A program made the position numbers and the translations under genes. A DNA stretch of 64,000 nt from assembly GCA_965240325.2 (NCBI GenBank), contig OZ251225.1, positions 1,240,001 to 1,304,000 on the forward strand. Reading direction: 5' to 3'. Below are positions 18,792-28,626 of this stretch, piece by piece (positions within the stretch are counted from its first letter, which is position 1; every line of letters starts with the position of its first letter). Origin of the DNA: Rebecca billardiae RCC1528 (lineage: Eukaryota; Haptophyta). Below the pieces are notes generated by a model. It searched no databases and was not told the DNA's origin. It saw only the letters and a program-made list of their open reading frames with translations.

Positions 18792-20795
18792 ATGTCGCTG
18801 GACGGCATGGACCGCCCGACCGGGCAGCAGGACTTCGCCACGCGCTGTCTCCGCGCCATGCACCGCGCGGGTCGGTCGGATGCCGCGCTGGTCCACCAGA
18901 TGCGGAGCATGAGCATGAGCCATCTCAACCTGATCGGCTCCATCGCGCACCCCGACCCGCTGGTGCGTCGGATACGGGGGAAAATCAGGGAGGAGGACGC
19001 GCGAGGCGGGCCGCCGCGTGACACGCTCGAGCGCGAGTATGGGCTGAGCGCCTCGGACGCGAGCCGCTTTGAGCGCGCGGTGCGCAACACGTGGCCCTGG
19101 CCGACTGCTGAGGACGAACGGATTGCGACGGCGCGCGAGGTGATGGACAGGTATGGTCTGCCGGCGGACGTGCCGCTGGGCCGCGGGTACGGCGAGACGG
19201 CGCTGGGCGAGGCGGTGGACTGCGCGCGAGGCGCCGAGCTCGGCATGCTGCGCTTCCTCGTCGAGGAGCGTGGCGCGGACGTGGGCCACGTGAATCACTT
19301 TGGCGACACGCCGCTGGGCGGCGCGGTGCGTGAGGCCAAGTGGGCGGCGATGTACTACCTGGCGGGCACGGTGCCGCCCGAGCGGCTGCGCGAGCTGCTG
19401 CACATGCGCACGAACACGGGCTTCTCCGTGCTCCGGCTCTGCGCGCTGCACCTCTACTGCACGTACGAGCGCTCGGACGAGATTGTATCTCACTTCAGCA
19501 CGCTGCTGGAGTGGGGCGCGGACGTGAACGCCGTCTCCGTCTCGGGCGGCACGGTGGTGCAGGACATCCTCGACCCGGACGAGCGGAACGGCTCGTGGCG
19601 CGCGCGCGAGCTCGCGCTCGAGGCGCTGCTGTGCGGCGAGCGCGCGGCTGAGGTCGATCTGACCGTGCGCGTGCGGCGCGCGGGCGACCGTGACACTGGC
19701 GTGTGGGCTGGGACACTCGCCGAGGAGGCCGCCAACTGCGACAACCCGGAGCTGCGCGGGCTGGTGCTGCGCGCCGCGGCGGCGCGCGAGCGCGCCACGC
19801 CGGGCAGCGGCGACCCCGACAACGTGCTCGGCCTGCGCCCGTCGCCCCGCCGCCGTGCGCCCGGCCGGGTCGTGTTCGTACCGCAATCCGACCCGCCGGT
19901 CGACGAGTGCGCGGGCTGCGGCGCCGCCCAGGCGGTGTTCCGCTGCGCCGGCTGCGCGTTCGAGCGGTACTGCGGCGAGGCGTGCCAGCGCGAGCGGTGG
20001 CGGCAGGGCGGGCACAAGCAGCGCTGCGCCACGCTGCGCCACCGGCTGCCCCCGACCGTGCAGCTGCTGCGGCACGCGCGCGGCACGGATGTGGGCTCGC
20101 CCGCCAGCCTCGTGACGCCGGGCGTCCATTGCGCGTACAGCTGCCGACGCAGCTGCCCGGAGGAGGCGGAGGAGGGCGGCGGCGCGGGCTGCGCGTGCGT
20201 CGCGGCGGGGCGGCCGTGCCTCCGCCTCTGCCCGGCCAGCTGCGCCCTGCGCAACCCGCACAACCGCCCGCCCGACACCACCGCAGCGGAGGGCCTGCGC
20301 CTGAGCGAGTGTGCGATGGCCCACCTGGCAGCGGTGCGTGCGCTGCGCGCAGAGCAGCTTGGGCAGCGCTACCGGCTGCCGTGCGCGGGGCGGCCCTTCG
20401 ACGCGCGCAGCGCGCTCGGTGACGGCAGCGGCGGCGAGCACGGCCTCGAAGCCGACGGCGCGGCCGAGCACACGCCCAGCGCGTCGCTGCGCGCGCTGCT
20501 GGGCCGTGTCGAGTGCTGCGGCGTGTGCACCGGCGCGGGCGTGCAGCACGCGTGGTGCTTCTGCATGAACCGGGTGGTGCGCTCCGACGCGGTGAAGCAC
20601 TGCGTCTACTGCGGCACCTGCTTCTTCGTCCGTTCCGGCTGGCTGCGCTGCCCGCACTGCCGGCACCGCGACCCCAAGCCCGGCGGCCGTTGGGTTTGGT
20701 CGGAGGGCGACCCAAACTCACCGCCGCACAAGCGGTGGGCGCACGAGCACGTTCCGCCGCCCGAGCGCGACACAGTCACGGTGCAATGGTGCTGA
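18792..20795 (+). CDS. Ankyrin-like / MYND zinc-finger protein with Cys-rich tail
   Basis: An ATG at 18627 is in frame, but the first ~28 codons from it lie in a dispersed repeat, so ATG 18792 (MSLDGMDRP) is preferred; it gives 667 residues. Residues ~125-260 contain ankyrin-like helices (YGETALGEAVDCARG, NHFGDTPLGGAV, LLEWGADVNAVSVSGGT). A MYND finger follows at ~373-412: CAGCGAAQAVFRCAGC, then YCGEACQRERW and HKQRC, with all Cys/His positions. MYND fingers bind PxLxP-type peptides. A Cys-rich block (CAYSCRRSCPEE ... CACVAAGRPCLRLC) and a final ribbon-like region (CVYCGTCFFVR, CPHCRHRDP) add likely Zn sites. Ankyrin plus MYND proteins are common in algae and usually mediate protein-protein contacts; the target is unknown. 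The gene is intronless. Confidence 0.78.
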   Translation: MSLDGMDRPTGQQDFATRCLRAMHRAGRSDAALVHQMRSMSMSHLNLIGSIAHPDPLVRRIRGKIREEDARGGPPRDTLEREYGLSASDASRFERAVRNTWPWPTAEDERIATAREVMDRYGLPADVPLGRGYGETALGEAVDCARGAELGMLRFLVEERGADVGHVNHFGDTPLGGAVREAKWAAMYYLAGTVPPERLRELLHMRTNTGFSVLRLCALHLYCTYERSDEIVSHFSTLLEWGADVNAVSVSGGTVVQDILDPDERNGSWRARELALEALLCGERAAEVDLTVRVRRAGDRDTGVWAGTLAEEAANCDNPELRGLVLRAAAARERATPGSGDPDNVLGLRPSPRRRAPGRVVFVPQSDPPVDECAGCGAAQAVFRCAGCAFERYCGEACQRERWRQGGHKQRCATLRHRLPPTVQLLRHARGTDVGSPASLVTPGVHCAYSCRRSCPEEAEEGGGAGCACVAAGRPCLRLCPASCALRNPHNRPPDTTAAEGLRLSECAMAHLAAVRALRAEQLGQRYRLPCAGRPFDARSALGDGSGGEHGLEADGAAEHTPSASLRALLGRVECCGVCTGAGVQHAWCFCMNRVVRSDAVKHCVYCGTCFFVRSGWLRCPHCRHRDPKPGGRWVWSEGDPNSPPHKRWAHEHVPPPERDTVTVQWC

Positions 20796-21079
20796 ACAGA
20801 GTCAGCTGAGGGCACCGGACTGGTCACGGGTTGCGGAGCGGCCCACGTGAGTACGTGACGGCGTGAGTTCTGCGTCATCGCGGACGAGTCGTACCAGCGT
20901 ATATAGTGAAAATCGGCAGCGCACAGACTACCGCCCGCTACCGGAGTACCGGCCCGGTATCCTGGCACCCCCGCGTATAGTACGGGCGAAGCCGGAAGCG
21001 AGAGTACGACTGTCCTGACGGTCCTGCCTCCTTCCGATTCCGAAGCCTATCGGACGCGGCTGTATAGCTCAGCCGGCGC

Positions 21080-22594
21080 TCAGCGCTCGTCGCCACTGCT
21101 CTGCTCGAACAAGTCTTGGAGCTCGCTGCCGCTGCTCACCTCGGGTCCTTCGCGCTCACCCGCGTCGCTGAACACGCCCGCGCCGAGCGTCACATACGTG
21201 AGGTGCGCCGGGCGCGTCTTCTTGCCAACGAGGAAGGCGAGCGCGCTGAGCATGTCCGCCACGCACAGCCGGTCCCCGCACGCGTCGTGGAAGCTCAGCT
21301 CGAGCGCCTCGAGGCCGACGGGCGCGGTCGGCGCGGCGCGGCGGCCGCGCGGCGCGTCTGGCGACAGGGCGGCATACGCGCGCTCCACGGAGCCCGCCGC
21401 CTCGGGCGCGAGGCGCAATTGCACGCGCACGGCGCAGAAGGGCAGCAGGTGCTCCGCCTCGCCGCGCCCGCCTGGCGCGTGGGGGCGCAGCTGCGTCGGC
21501 AAGGTGAGCAGCTCGGCGCCGCGCCCCTTGGAGTGGATCACGTGCAGGCTGAGCGCCGGGAGCTCGACTGTGGCCGCATTCTCCGGGAGGAACGCACACG
21601 GCCGCTCAGTCGGCGCGAAGAGCTCCTCCGCGGGCCCCACCTCGCCGTCTCGCACGCGGCGCGCCGCATCCGCCAGCCCAAAGGTGAGCGTGGCCGGCGC
21701 AGCGAGCGCGCGCGCCGTCGCCGCGGGCGCGTCCTCGGCGGTGCCGTCGAAGCCCGGCTTGACGAGCAGCGGCAGCCCGCACAGCTGCAGCACGAACCAG
21801 TAGCTCCGATTCCACCCCGGGCGGAAGGCGTGGTACGGGTCGTGGAACTCGGCGCGGTGGGAGCCGCCGCAGTGCACGCGAAAAGCGCGCGCCTCGCGCG
21901 TGCACTGCAGCACCTTGAGCACAGCGGGGCGCAGCCCGGCGCGCGGCGCGGCGAGGCCACGCGCGAGCGCGCGGTACGAGCGCACGGCGCCCGCGTCTGT
22001 CATTGCACGCAGCGCAGGCCAGCGCTCGAGACAGGCGCCCTCCCAGAGCGCCTCCGACGCGGCGGCCTCCGCCCACGCGCGCGACAGCGTCGCGGCGCGG
22101 CACACGTCGAGCATGCGCGCGCGCATGTGCCAGAGCACGCGCTCGAGGACGCGCGGCTCGGCGGGGAAGGGCGCGCGCCTCCCAGTCGGCCGAGGTGGCA
22201 CGTCGGGCGCGCGCTGCCGCAGGTGCGCCGCGCGAAACTTGGCGCGCACGACCGCCATGCCCTCGCGCGCCTCCTCGGCCTCCCGGCGCGCCTCCGCCGA
22301 CGCCTCCTCGTCCTCCTCGACCTCGGCGTGGGGGCCGGCGCTCGCCACCGCGGCCATCGCTTGGAGCAGCGCGTGTGGGCCAATCATACCCATCAGCATG
22401 CCCATGAGCGCCGCGTTCGGCGCCGCGTCCCCGTCCGAGCTGCTGTCCGAGTGGCTCTCAAAGTCGTCGCCCGAGCTGTCCGAAGCCTCGCCGGACCAGT
22501 CGCCTTCCTCGTCGCCGCTCTCGCTGTCGGCGAGCTCGCCTTTCTTGTCCTCGTCGATGGGCCGCGAAGCGGGGCCCCTTAAAATGCGGACCAT
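21080..22594 (-). CDS. F-box-like protein with acidic N-terminus
   Basis: ATG complement 22592-22594 gives 504 residues. The first ~60 residues are acidic and Ser-rich (ESGDEEGDWSGEASDSSGDD), with a short hydrophobic MGMLMGMIG run, then an Arg/Glu helix. Residues ~148-195 (LERVLWHMRARMLDVCRAAT, LSRAWAEAAASEALWEGACLERW) have the three-helix spacing of an F-box: hydrophobic start, C-R-A-A-T-L-S-R-A-W centre and the ALWE-W end. This would recruit Skp1 in an SCF ubiquitin ligase. The remaining ~300 residues (RSYWFVLQLCGLPLLVKPGF; LEALELSFHDACGD) form an unrecognised, probably beta-rich substrate domain. The gene is intronless and converges on the MYND gene, 284 bases apart. Confidence 0.6.
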   Translation of the reverse strand: MVRILRGPASRPIDEDKKGELADSESGDEEGDWSGEASDSSGDDFESHSDSSSDGDAAPNAALMGMLMGMIGPHALLQAMAAVASAGPHAEVEEDEEASAEARREAEEAREGMAVVRAKFRAAHLRQRAPDVPPRPTGRRAPFPAEPRVLERVLWHMRARMLDVCRAATLSRAWAEAAASEALWEGACLERWPALRAMTDAGAVRSYRALARGLAAPRAGLRPAVLKVLQCTREARAFRVHCGGSHRAEFHDPYHAFRPGWNRSYWFVLQLCGLPLLVKPGFDGTAEDAPAATARALAAPATLTFGLADAARRVRDGEVGPAEELFAPTERPCAFLPENAATVELPALSLHVIHSKGRGAELLTLPTQLRPHAPGGRGEAEHLLPFCAVRVQLRLAPEAAGSVERAYAALSPDAPRGRRAAPTAPVGLEALELSFHDACGDRLCVADMLSALAFLVGKKTRPAHLTYVTLGAGVFSDAGEREGPEVSSGSELQDLFEQSSGDER

Positions 22595-24236
22595 CTTCGC
22601 GATGCGGCGCAGGTTGTCCCGGCGCCGACGTCCACGACTGCCTTGCTTGCTGGAAAGCTGGCGTCCGTTTGTTCACCGAACGACTGGTCGAGCTAGCAAG
22701 CCGTGGAACGGCCGGTCGGGGCAGATTCGACACGGATTGGCGGACGTGTGCCCGACAATAATTCGCGAAGTGCAGCCGGATTTCGTCAAGGGTGCTGCGA
22801 CTTCCTGGAAAGGTAGGCTGTGGATCCGACTCTGCACTCCGGAGGCTTATCTCCTAAACCCCTGGACGGGTAAATCCAGGTCCCCCCCCCCCCTGTGTAT
22901 TCCGGGAGGCCGCGACCAGTGTCGTCGCTGAGTCCGGGCGGCGTCGCCAAGCGGCGGCTGGAGGAGCGACGGGCGCGTGAGCGTGGCGGCTCGCGGGTAT
23001 CACCGGCCTTGTGGCACGTAGTCGCGCGTGTGCGCGCCGTCGCATTGCGTGTACAACACCAGAGTGACCAGACGCTGACTCCCATGCCATTGCCACGCCC
23101 TGAAGACTGCCTCCGCACCTTGTGTCTGCGTTCAAATGCTCACGAAGCTGGCTCGCGCCGCTTGTGGCAGTGCCTAGCGTGCAAGAAGCTGCTACAAGTG
23201 GTTCCATAGCACTCAAGACCCGGCCGTCACGCATGGGGCTAGTCGGGTAGGCTTATCTGTGCTATGGGCGACCAGGAAAGCAGCTCGATCAGTGATCCGT
23301 GACTCTGGAAATGTCGTGCGGCACACACCGTTTGAAATGCGAGAGCGCGACGCGTGCCTAACGTGACCTCTTTCAGGCGGCGTGCGGGGTCGGAAGTCCA
23401 GCGCGCGTGTACGTATACATTGTGCATACATACCCCCACCTCCCCGAGCCATCTCATCGCGCCCAGGCTCCCCACATGCCGAGTCGGCTGGCAGGAAGTG
23501 ACCGCTCGGCACAAGCTCAAGCCCGCAAGTGGTTGCGCGCGCCAACCGCAAGGGCGACGAGCGAGGAGAGACATCAGCGGGCTGCTTTGTCGACGTTCCC
23601 CTACGTCTTGGGGCCCGCCCCGCCCAGCGTGCCGCCACGGAACGCCCCGCAATCGACCGCTAGGACGCTCGGCGAGCACGCACCCACCGCCGCCACGGCA
23701 GCCGTCCCCCGAGCCAGGGGTGTAGGGGACAAGCCGGAGGAGTGCTCCGAGGGGGCCGGACAGGTCGCTCACAGCGCAGGCAGGTGTTTGGCGTGGCTGC
23801 ACTCTCGAGGTGGCTGGGATGCAACATCCAGGTGCAGCACCCTCCCCGTGTGGTGTCAGAGCGCGCTCTCGAGCGCGTGCCTCCGAGCGCGGGGCGGCCG
23901 CTTGCTGCAATGGCCGCCTCGATGAGGTGCGGCAACGCGCCCCTCACCTGCCTGCGCCGGTCTGTTTTGTGGCGGTGTCTTTGTGCAGTGTTGGATGGCG
24001 TTAATCACGCCTTAACCAAGTGTGCACGTTAAATCATAGTAAACTGTAAAGGCGGACCCGCCGCATGGCGCCGGCCAACGCGAGACGACTACGTAAGCAG
24101 CAGCGGTACAGTTAGTAGTACTTGTACAGGCGGTGGCAGCGTCGGATCGGCAGGGGCGCGCACGTCCGTGCGCGATCATGGCGTGGGTCGGGCACGCGCC
24201 GCACGGAGGCAGCGAGTGAGCGCGCCGCCGCCCGGC
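22595..24236. other. Long intergenic region with a 13-C tract and repeat end
   Basis: About 1.6 kb lacking a convincing gene. It contains a C homopolymer near 22883-22895 and, at 24017-24049, an inverted copy of the CAGTTTACTATGATTTAACG motif. A short plus-strand stretch ending at 23209 (CLRSNAHEAGSRRLWQC, then LACKKLLQVVP and a stop) has Zn-ribbon-like spacing and may be a gene or transposon remnant. Confidence 0.5.
23105..23209 (+). pseudogene. Possible Zn-ribbon fragment
   Basis: The frame reads CLRTLCLRSNAHEAG, RRLWQCLACKKLL and a stop. The C..C...H...W.C..C arrangement looks non-random, but no upstream exon or start is evident. Unrelated noncoding DNA is an equally good explanation. Confidence 0.2.
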
Positions 24237-25371
24237 CTACTGCCCGTGTGCGAGTCCGAGCGGTGTCGCGCAGCGAGGGCACGTGCGCGCCACGTGCACG
24301 AGCGGCCCGGCGCGCGGTGCGCGCAGCGTGCGCAGCACGGTGGCGGGTTCGGTGGGCGTGCCGAGCGGCGGCGGCGACCTGCGCGCGCCTGCGCCCTGCG
24401 CCGCGCCGGGTAGCACCTCGCCGCCTCCCACCACTCGACCTCTGCCGTGATCCGATCTACCGCGCTCGCCGCGCCATGGTCGATGGCAATGGCAAACGCG
24501 GCGCGCAGCTCGACGTCGATGCGCGCCGCCATGCTGGGCGCGATCGCCCCGCGTGGCCCCGCGGTGAAGAGCACGTCGGCGAGCAGCGGCGGTGCGGCAC
24601 GTGCGAGGTCGGGCGTGCGGCGTGGCAGTTCCCCCTCCTCTGGGTACGAGTCATCGCTCAGCGGCGCGGCGGGCGCGCCGGCGAGAGCGGCGAGCGCGGG
24701 CGGCATGACAGGCGTGGCGGGCCTGACGCGCGTTGCGGGCAATGCGGCCTTTGCCTTGTCGGCGTCGGCATCGGCCGCCGCCTCCTCCGCCGCTACGGCG
24801 TCCGCCGTGGCCGCCACCTCGGCCGCCGCCACCTCGGTGGCCGCGCCGCCCGGAGTGGCGAGCTCGCCGCCGACGGCAAGGCTGAGGCGCTGCGGCAGCG
24901 CCGAGATGTTGCGCACGCTCAGGCTGAGCGCATACACGCGCCCCGTGGGCACCTGCCCAAAGGCGAGCTCGGCCGGCTCGACGATCAGCGCCTGCGCGCG
25001 GTGCAGCCGTGGGCGCGGGGCGGCACGGCGATCAGTGGGCGCGCGCGCCGCCGCAGACGCGCGCGCAGCGCACGCACCCTCGGTACAGCGCCGTACTCCC
25101 CCGTACTAGCTCGAGCGCGCGACTGCGGGGATGCCGCGCTTGACGGGTAGCTCGAGCTGCAGCGCATGCTCATGTAGCCCCGCCGGCTGGCATCGCGCGC
25201 GAGACGGTGGCCGCGTGCCGCAGTGGGCGCGCGCGAATGTCCGCGAGCCACTGAGCGACGAGTCGGTGAAGCAGTGCACGTATTGCCTGTCACGTAGATC
25301 GGCCGGCGACAGCGGCGGTGCCGCGTGCGGCTCCGTGCCGAGGGACTCCGTGCGCACGGGTGCGTGCAAGT
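24237..25371 (-). CDS. Ig-like (ASH/MSP-type) domain protein, incomplete model
   Basis: Two coding blocks read as protein on the minus strand. Block A (about 25371-25123) contains YVHCFTDSSLSGSRTFARAH and ELPVKRGIPAV. Block B begins after an acceptor GCGCGCAG at 24992-24999 in phase 0 and reads ALIVEPAELAFGQVPTGRVY, ALSLSVRNISALPQRLSL, which is the signature of an ASH/MSP beta-sandwich found in ciliary and centrosomal proteins. An Ala-rich stretch and GPRGAIAPSMAARIDVELR follow. After about 24418 the sensible frame changes; the last block (GTPTEPATVLRTLRAPRAGP, CPRCATPLGLAHGQ, stop 24237) is in another frame, implying a very short intron or a one-base frameshift. No start codon is identified, and the 5' side runs into repeat DNA, so the gene may be truncated. 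A flagellar role is only a suggestion. Confidence 0.4.
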
Positions 25372-25451
25372 CGTACGACGTAGCCTGCTGCGCTAGCTTA
25401 GCCGATACGCCTACTGTAGCTACTGACAGTTAACTACGACGGAGTATAGCT

Positions 25452-25523
25452 ATGACCGCGTTCCGCGGTCCTTTTCCGTAGAACGAACGTAGTTCGGGGC
25501 CCGCGGTGGCGGTGCACCCTCCG
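25452..25523 (+). repeat. Dispersed repeat B (GACCGCGTTCCGCGGTC), copy 1 of 3
   Basis: It starts with the hairpin GACCGCG-TTC-CGCGGTC and continues CCGTAGAACGAACGTAGTTC, then GGCCCGCGGTG. Copies are at 62893-62962 (plus) and 59841-59910 (minus), the last two agreeing on CCAACGTAGTTAG. It is too short for a gene; a transposon end or conserved structured element is likely. Confidence 0.8.
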
Positions 25524-25666
25524 TCGCAGTCGTCTATTGACAGACCAGTTGCATACCCGTACAACTAGACTCCAGCGGCGCGCCGCTGCGCCCCGGTGCC
25601 GGCGCCGGGCGCGGGCCCATCGCAGCCGCCGGCGCCGGCGCCCGGATTGTGTACAGGCGGATGCGA

Positions 25667-25978
25667 CGAGGCGTGATCGACGCATGAGCGCGACTCCACG
25701 TGCACGCCAGGCCACGTGGAGCTGACAGCCAGGGAACACGGTGCGGGGCCGCGGATTCGTTCGGGCCGCTGCTGCTGACCGCGCTGTAGTCTGTCGTCAC
25801 CGCGCGCCGCCGGGCAGCGCCAGCCAGGAGTAGATGATTTGCACTGGTCCGAGTAGGGTTCGACCAGCGCCTGCGCGACGGCCGACAGGCGGGCGCGAGG
25901 CGTGATCGACGCATGAGCGCAACTCTATCTACGTGCACGCCAGGCCACGCGGAGCAGACAGCCAGAGGGAGCACTGTG
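25667..25978 (+). repeat. Pair of ~75-base direct repeats
   Basis: GAGGCGTGATCGACGCATGA followed by ACGTGCACGCCAGGCCACG and a GACAGCCAG block occurs at 25667-25742 and again at 25898-25978 with small differences. The segments lie in noncoding DNA. Confidence 0.75.
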
Positions 25979-26924
25979 TGTGCCGAGGTGCGAGGGCACC
26001 GGTGATTGTTATTCACTCCGCACGCCGCGGTTGCACTGTGACACGGGGTCACGGGGTGACACACCTCGGTCAGGCTCGGCACGCGTCGCAGAGGCACGGC
26101 CAGCTCTGGGGACGTCGCGCACCACCGTCGTCCGCGCCGCAGCTCGTCCTCCTAGGTCCGCCCGTCCAGCGCTGCAGACAGACTTGCCGGCGCGGGCCGA
26201 GAGTGCCGGCACGGAACAGATCGATGGATTCGGGTTGGCGCGCCTGCTCTGAAGAAGAGTTCTGGGAGACCCTGGCGGAGAGGCATGACAAGGGGGGCGT
26301 GTGGTGAAGTCGGAGACTCAGAGATCGATCAGTCCGGCATCAGTCAGGCGCCGCTGCCCCCGAGCTTGCGAGAGCCCGAACAAAGGGCGGCGGCTGCGCT
26401 GACGCGCGGCCCCGGCCGCGCAGGCATCGACAGGGCGGCAGGGGCGCGCGGAGTGACTAGTGAGCGGGGCACGAACACGATGTCGACGGCCGTCGGGACC
26501 CGCCGCAGACGCGCGCTGCAGGCGCCACTGGCCGCGCGCACCTGCCCATCGCCTGCCCTTGCTTGGAGGCGAGAGTCGCGCGGCGCTGGCACCTCCGCCA
26601 ACGGGCTCCGCAAACCTGCTGCCTTGCGACGACGGCGAGTAAGAGTTTTGAGGCTCGCCAGCTCGGTGCGTCGATCAGTGACTATGAAATGGGCTGGCGA
26701 CGAATAGCTGCGGGTATTTTTTCAATGTCTCGCAGTATTGGAGTTGGTGAGAGTCGTTCTTGCGGCGGCGAGGCCCATATTTATTTACTATGGTCACACA
26801 TGAACGACTGAGTCCACCCGTAATTACTCACCCTGGCACACTTGGGCGTGGGTTTCGTTGATTCCTCTGTTCACTATTCAAGACGGCGGACGCGCCCTTT
26901 TTCGACGAGGATGCACCTGTAAGG

Positions 26925-27073
26925 GAGTCTTAAAATTCGAAACTCGGTCTCCTCCAGCCCTGAAAATCGTCCCCCGTCCCTTTTTTCTTTGATCAAAGAT
27001 CTTTTTGAAACGTGGTTCGGGCCCGCTGGTGCGGGCTCCACGCTGCGCGCTCCGCCCTGCACCGCGGGCCATA
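26925..27073 (-). repeat. Dispersed repeat C (TTGATCAAAG), copy 1 of 2
   Basis: On the minus strand: GGCCCGCGGTGCAGGGCGG, then AAAAAGATCTTTGATCAAAG, then GGGACGGGGGACGATTTT. It aligns over ~150 bases with 58336-58485. An open frame from its ATG in this copy is cut by TAG after nine codons in the other, so it is not conserved coding DNA. Confidence 0.8.
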
Positions 27074-27611
27074 ACGCTATATATGTACTTGATGGGTACG
27101 CGATGAGTGACGACGTAAAAGAATTCCGAAAGTAAGACTACGACTGACTATAGTACGATGAGTCGTTGACGCGTTCTGACACGATGCATAGTGCCACCGG
27201 GCCGCGAGACGGGCTCCGTCGTATAACTTTAATATGATGGCGCCTGACTCCGTGAATTCAATGTGATCACGAGTCACGACTAACAGGCCGTATTTAATAT
27301 ATATATATATATCGCGTCGTCGCGCCATGCCGAATTATAAATAATATTAATTGCCGAATGATCATGATGATCATAATTCATATCATCAGCGCTTATTCAG
27401 CGCTATCGATCGATCTGCTTCGGACAACTTCCGACGACTCAGACCGACTGCTCACTACTCACTACTACTCAGGTCGACAGAGGGCGAGGCAGGACCAGGT
27501 CAGAGTGCCAGACCCAGTAGTAGACAGTAAAGTCTAGTAGCATCTGAAGAGTGATGATCCGCCTCATCACGGCACGGCAGCGGGGGCGCGCCGGCCCCGG
27601 TCGTTCGACGA

Positions 27612-28511
27612 CTACGTCCTGGCCGACTTCTCCGCCCGAGCGAGAACCCACTGCGCGATGTGCTCGATGAGCTTGGCACGATCCGCGGGTGGCTCGTTGA
27701 GCAGCTCGTGGAAGTGGTCATCCAGCCGCACGATCTCGAGATCGAGCGACGGCTGCGCGCTCGATGCAACCGAGCTCATCGCCTCCGCGAGCCGGTCCGT
27801 CGCGGCGCAGTCGACGATCCTGTCCGTGCCCGCGTACATGAGGAGCATGGGCGTGGGGAAGTTGCCCTCCTGCGCGCGCGCGTGCACCTCGGCCTGCGCG
27901 TCGTAGGCTTCGACGATCCAGCGGGGGGTTGCACCGTCGAACAGCAGCTTGTCCTGGGCGTGCGCCGCGATCATGTCGGGGTCCCGCATGAGGTTCTTGC
28001 CCTTGATGCCGTTCGGGATCGGAGCAGCGGGCACGCAGCTCGACAAGCACCGCATGAGAGCCACGACGGGCGTGGCAGGCTGCGGGTTGAAGCCCAAGAA
28101 GGGCGAGCTCACGACGGCGCCCTGCACACCGAATCCAGCGCCCCGTCCTGACGCGGAGTAGTGCAGCCAGATGAGGCCCCCGTTCGAGTGAGCGAGCACG
28201 AAGAGGGGGCTGCCGCCGCTGATGGTCCTGGCGTGAGCGAGAAGCGCATCGACGTCCTGGTGGAAATCCGTGTACGTCTTGACGAAGCCGCGCCGCCCGT
28301 CGGAGCCGCCGTGGCCTCGGAGGTCGATGCCGATCACATTGATGCCCTTTGCGTTGAGGGCTTCGGCGACGTGAGCAAAGCGCGACACGTGCTCTGCGTA
28401 GCCGTGCAAGATGGCCACGGTCGCAGCTGCGGGCTTTGTGCGCGCATGCCACTCGTATCCCACCAGCCGCGTGCCGTCATGGGCATGGGTCTCGAACTCC
28501 GCCGCCGGCAT
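27612..28511 (-). CDS. Monoglyceride lipase-like alpha/beta hydrolase
   Basis: ATG complement 28509-28511 gives 299 residues, the usual length for the Hydrolase_4 (serine aminopeptidase S33-like) family. Seen in order: the oxyanion-side ILHGYAEHVSRF (HGxxEHxxRY motif), DLRGHGGSDGRRGFV (DxRGHGxSxG), the nucleophile elbow AHSNGG with the catalytic Ser, the acid AGTDRIVD, and the base DDHFHELLNE. These are the classic triad positions of monoglyceride lipases and lysophospholipases, which hydrolyse 2-monoacylglycerol or related esters. The elbow has Ala where GxSxG usually has Gly (GHSMGG), and Asn replaces Met. No signal peptide or membrane segment is seen. It is divergently arranged with the fucose gene, starting 115 bases apart, so the two may share a promoter region. 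Confidence 0.88.
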   Translation of the reverse strand: MPAAEFETHAHDGTRLVGYEWHARTKPAAATVAILHGYAEHVSRFAHVAEALNAKGINVIGIDLRGHGGSDGRRGFVKTYTDFHQDVDALLAHARTISGGSPLFVLAHSNGGLIWLHYSASGRGAGFGVQGAVVSSPFLGFNPQPATPVVALMRCLSSCVPAAPIPNGIKGKNLMRDPDMIAAHAQDKLLFDGATPRWIVEAYDAQAEVHARAQEGNFPTPMLLMYAGTDRIVDCAATDRLAEAMSSVASSAQPSLDLEIVRLDDHFHELLNEPPADRAKLIEHIAQWVLARAEKSART

Positions 28512-28626
28512 CGTCGTTTTGGGCGGGTGCGGAGCTTGGAGCCGAGCGAGCGCCGAGCGGGCGCACGGGCGCGCGCCAGCGCTCGCCGGCGTGCGTCACC
28601 GCCTCTCCGGCCTCGTCATCACGGCG
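28512..28626. promoter_or_regulatory. Short divergent intergenic region
   Basis: Only 115 bases separate the two divergent start codons, so both promoters or 5' leaders must overlap here or extend into the genes. No TATA motif is visible. Confidence 0.4.

Larger units (their letters stand above)
25372..27611. other. Long intergenic region with several repeats
   Basis: No credible protein gene. It contains the GACCGCGTTCCGCGGTC repeat (25452-25523), a direct duplication (25667-25978), the TTGATCAAAG repeat (26925-27073), a TA run (27297-27312) and several small palindromes near 27355-27420. Confidence 0.6.

Noticed and set aside
23239-23910. 223-codon minus-strand frame
   Set aside because: No ATG-supported start with a recognisable domain; composition resembles random GC-rich sequence.
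25840-25880. tRNA-like GGTTCGA sequence
   Set aside because: No acceptor stem or anticodon arm could be paired around it.
26878-27072. 64-codon ATG frame in repeat C
   Set aside because: The paralogous copy at 58346 has a stop after nine codons, so coding is not conserved.
28411-28626. Upstream extension of the FPGT frame
   Set aside because: It would overlap the start of the divergent lipase gene and lacks any domain similarity.
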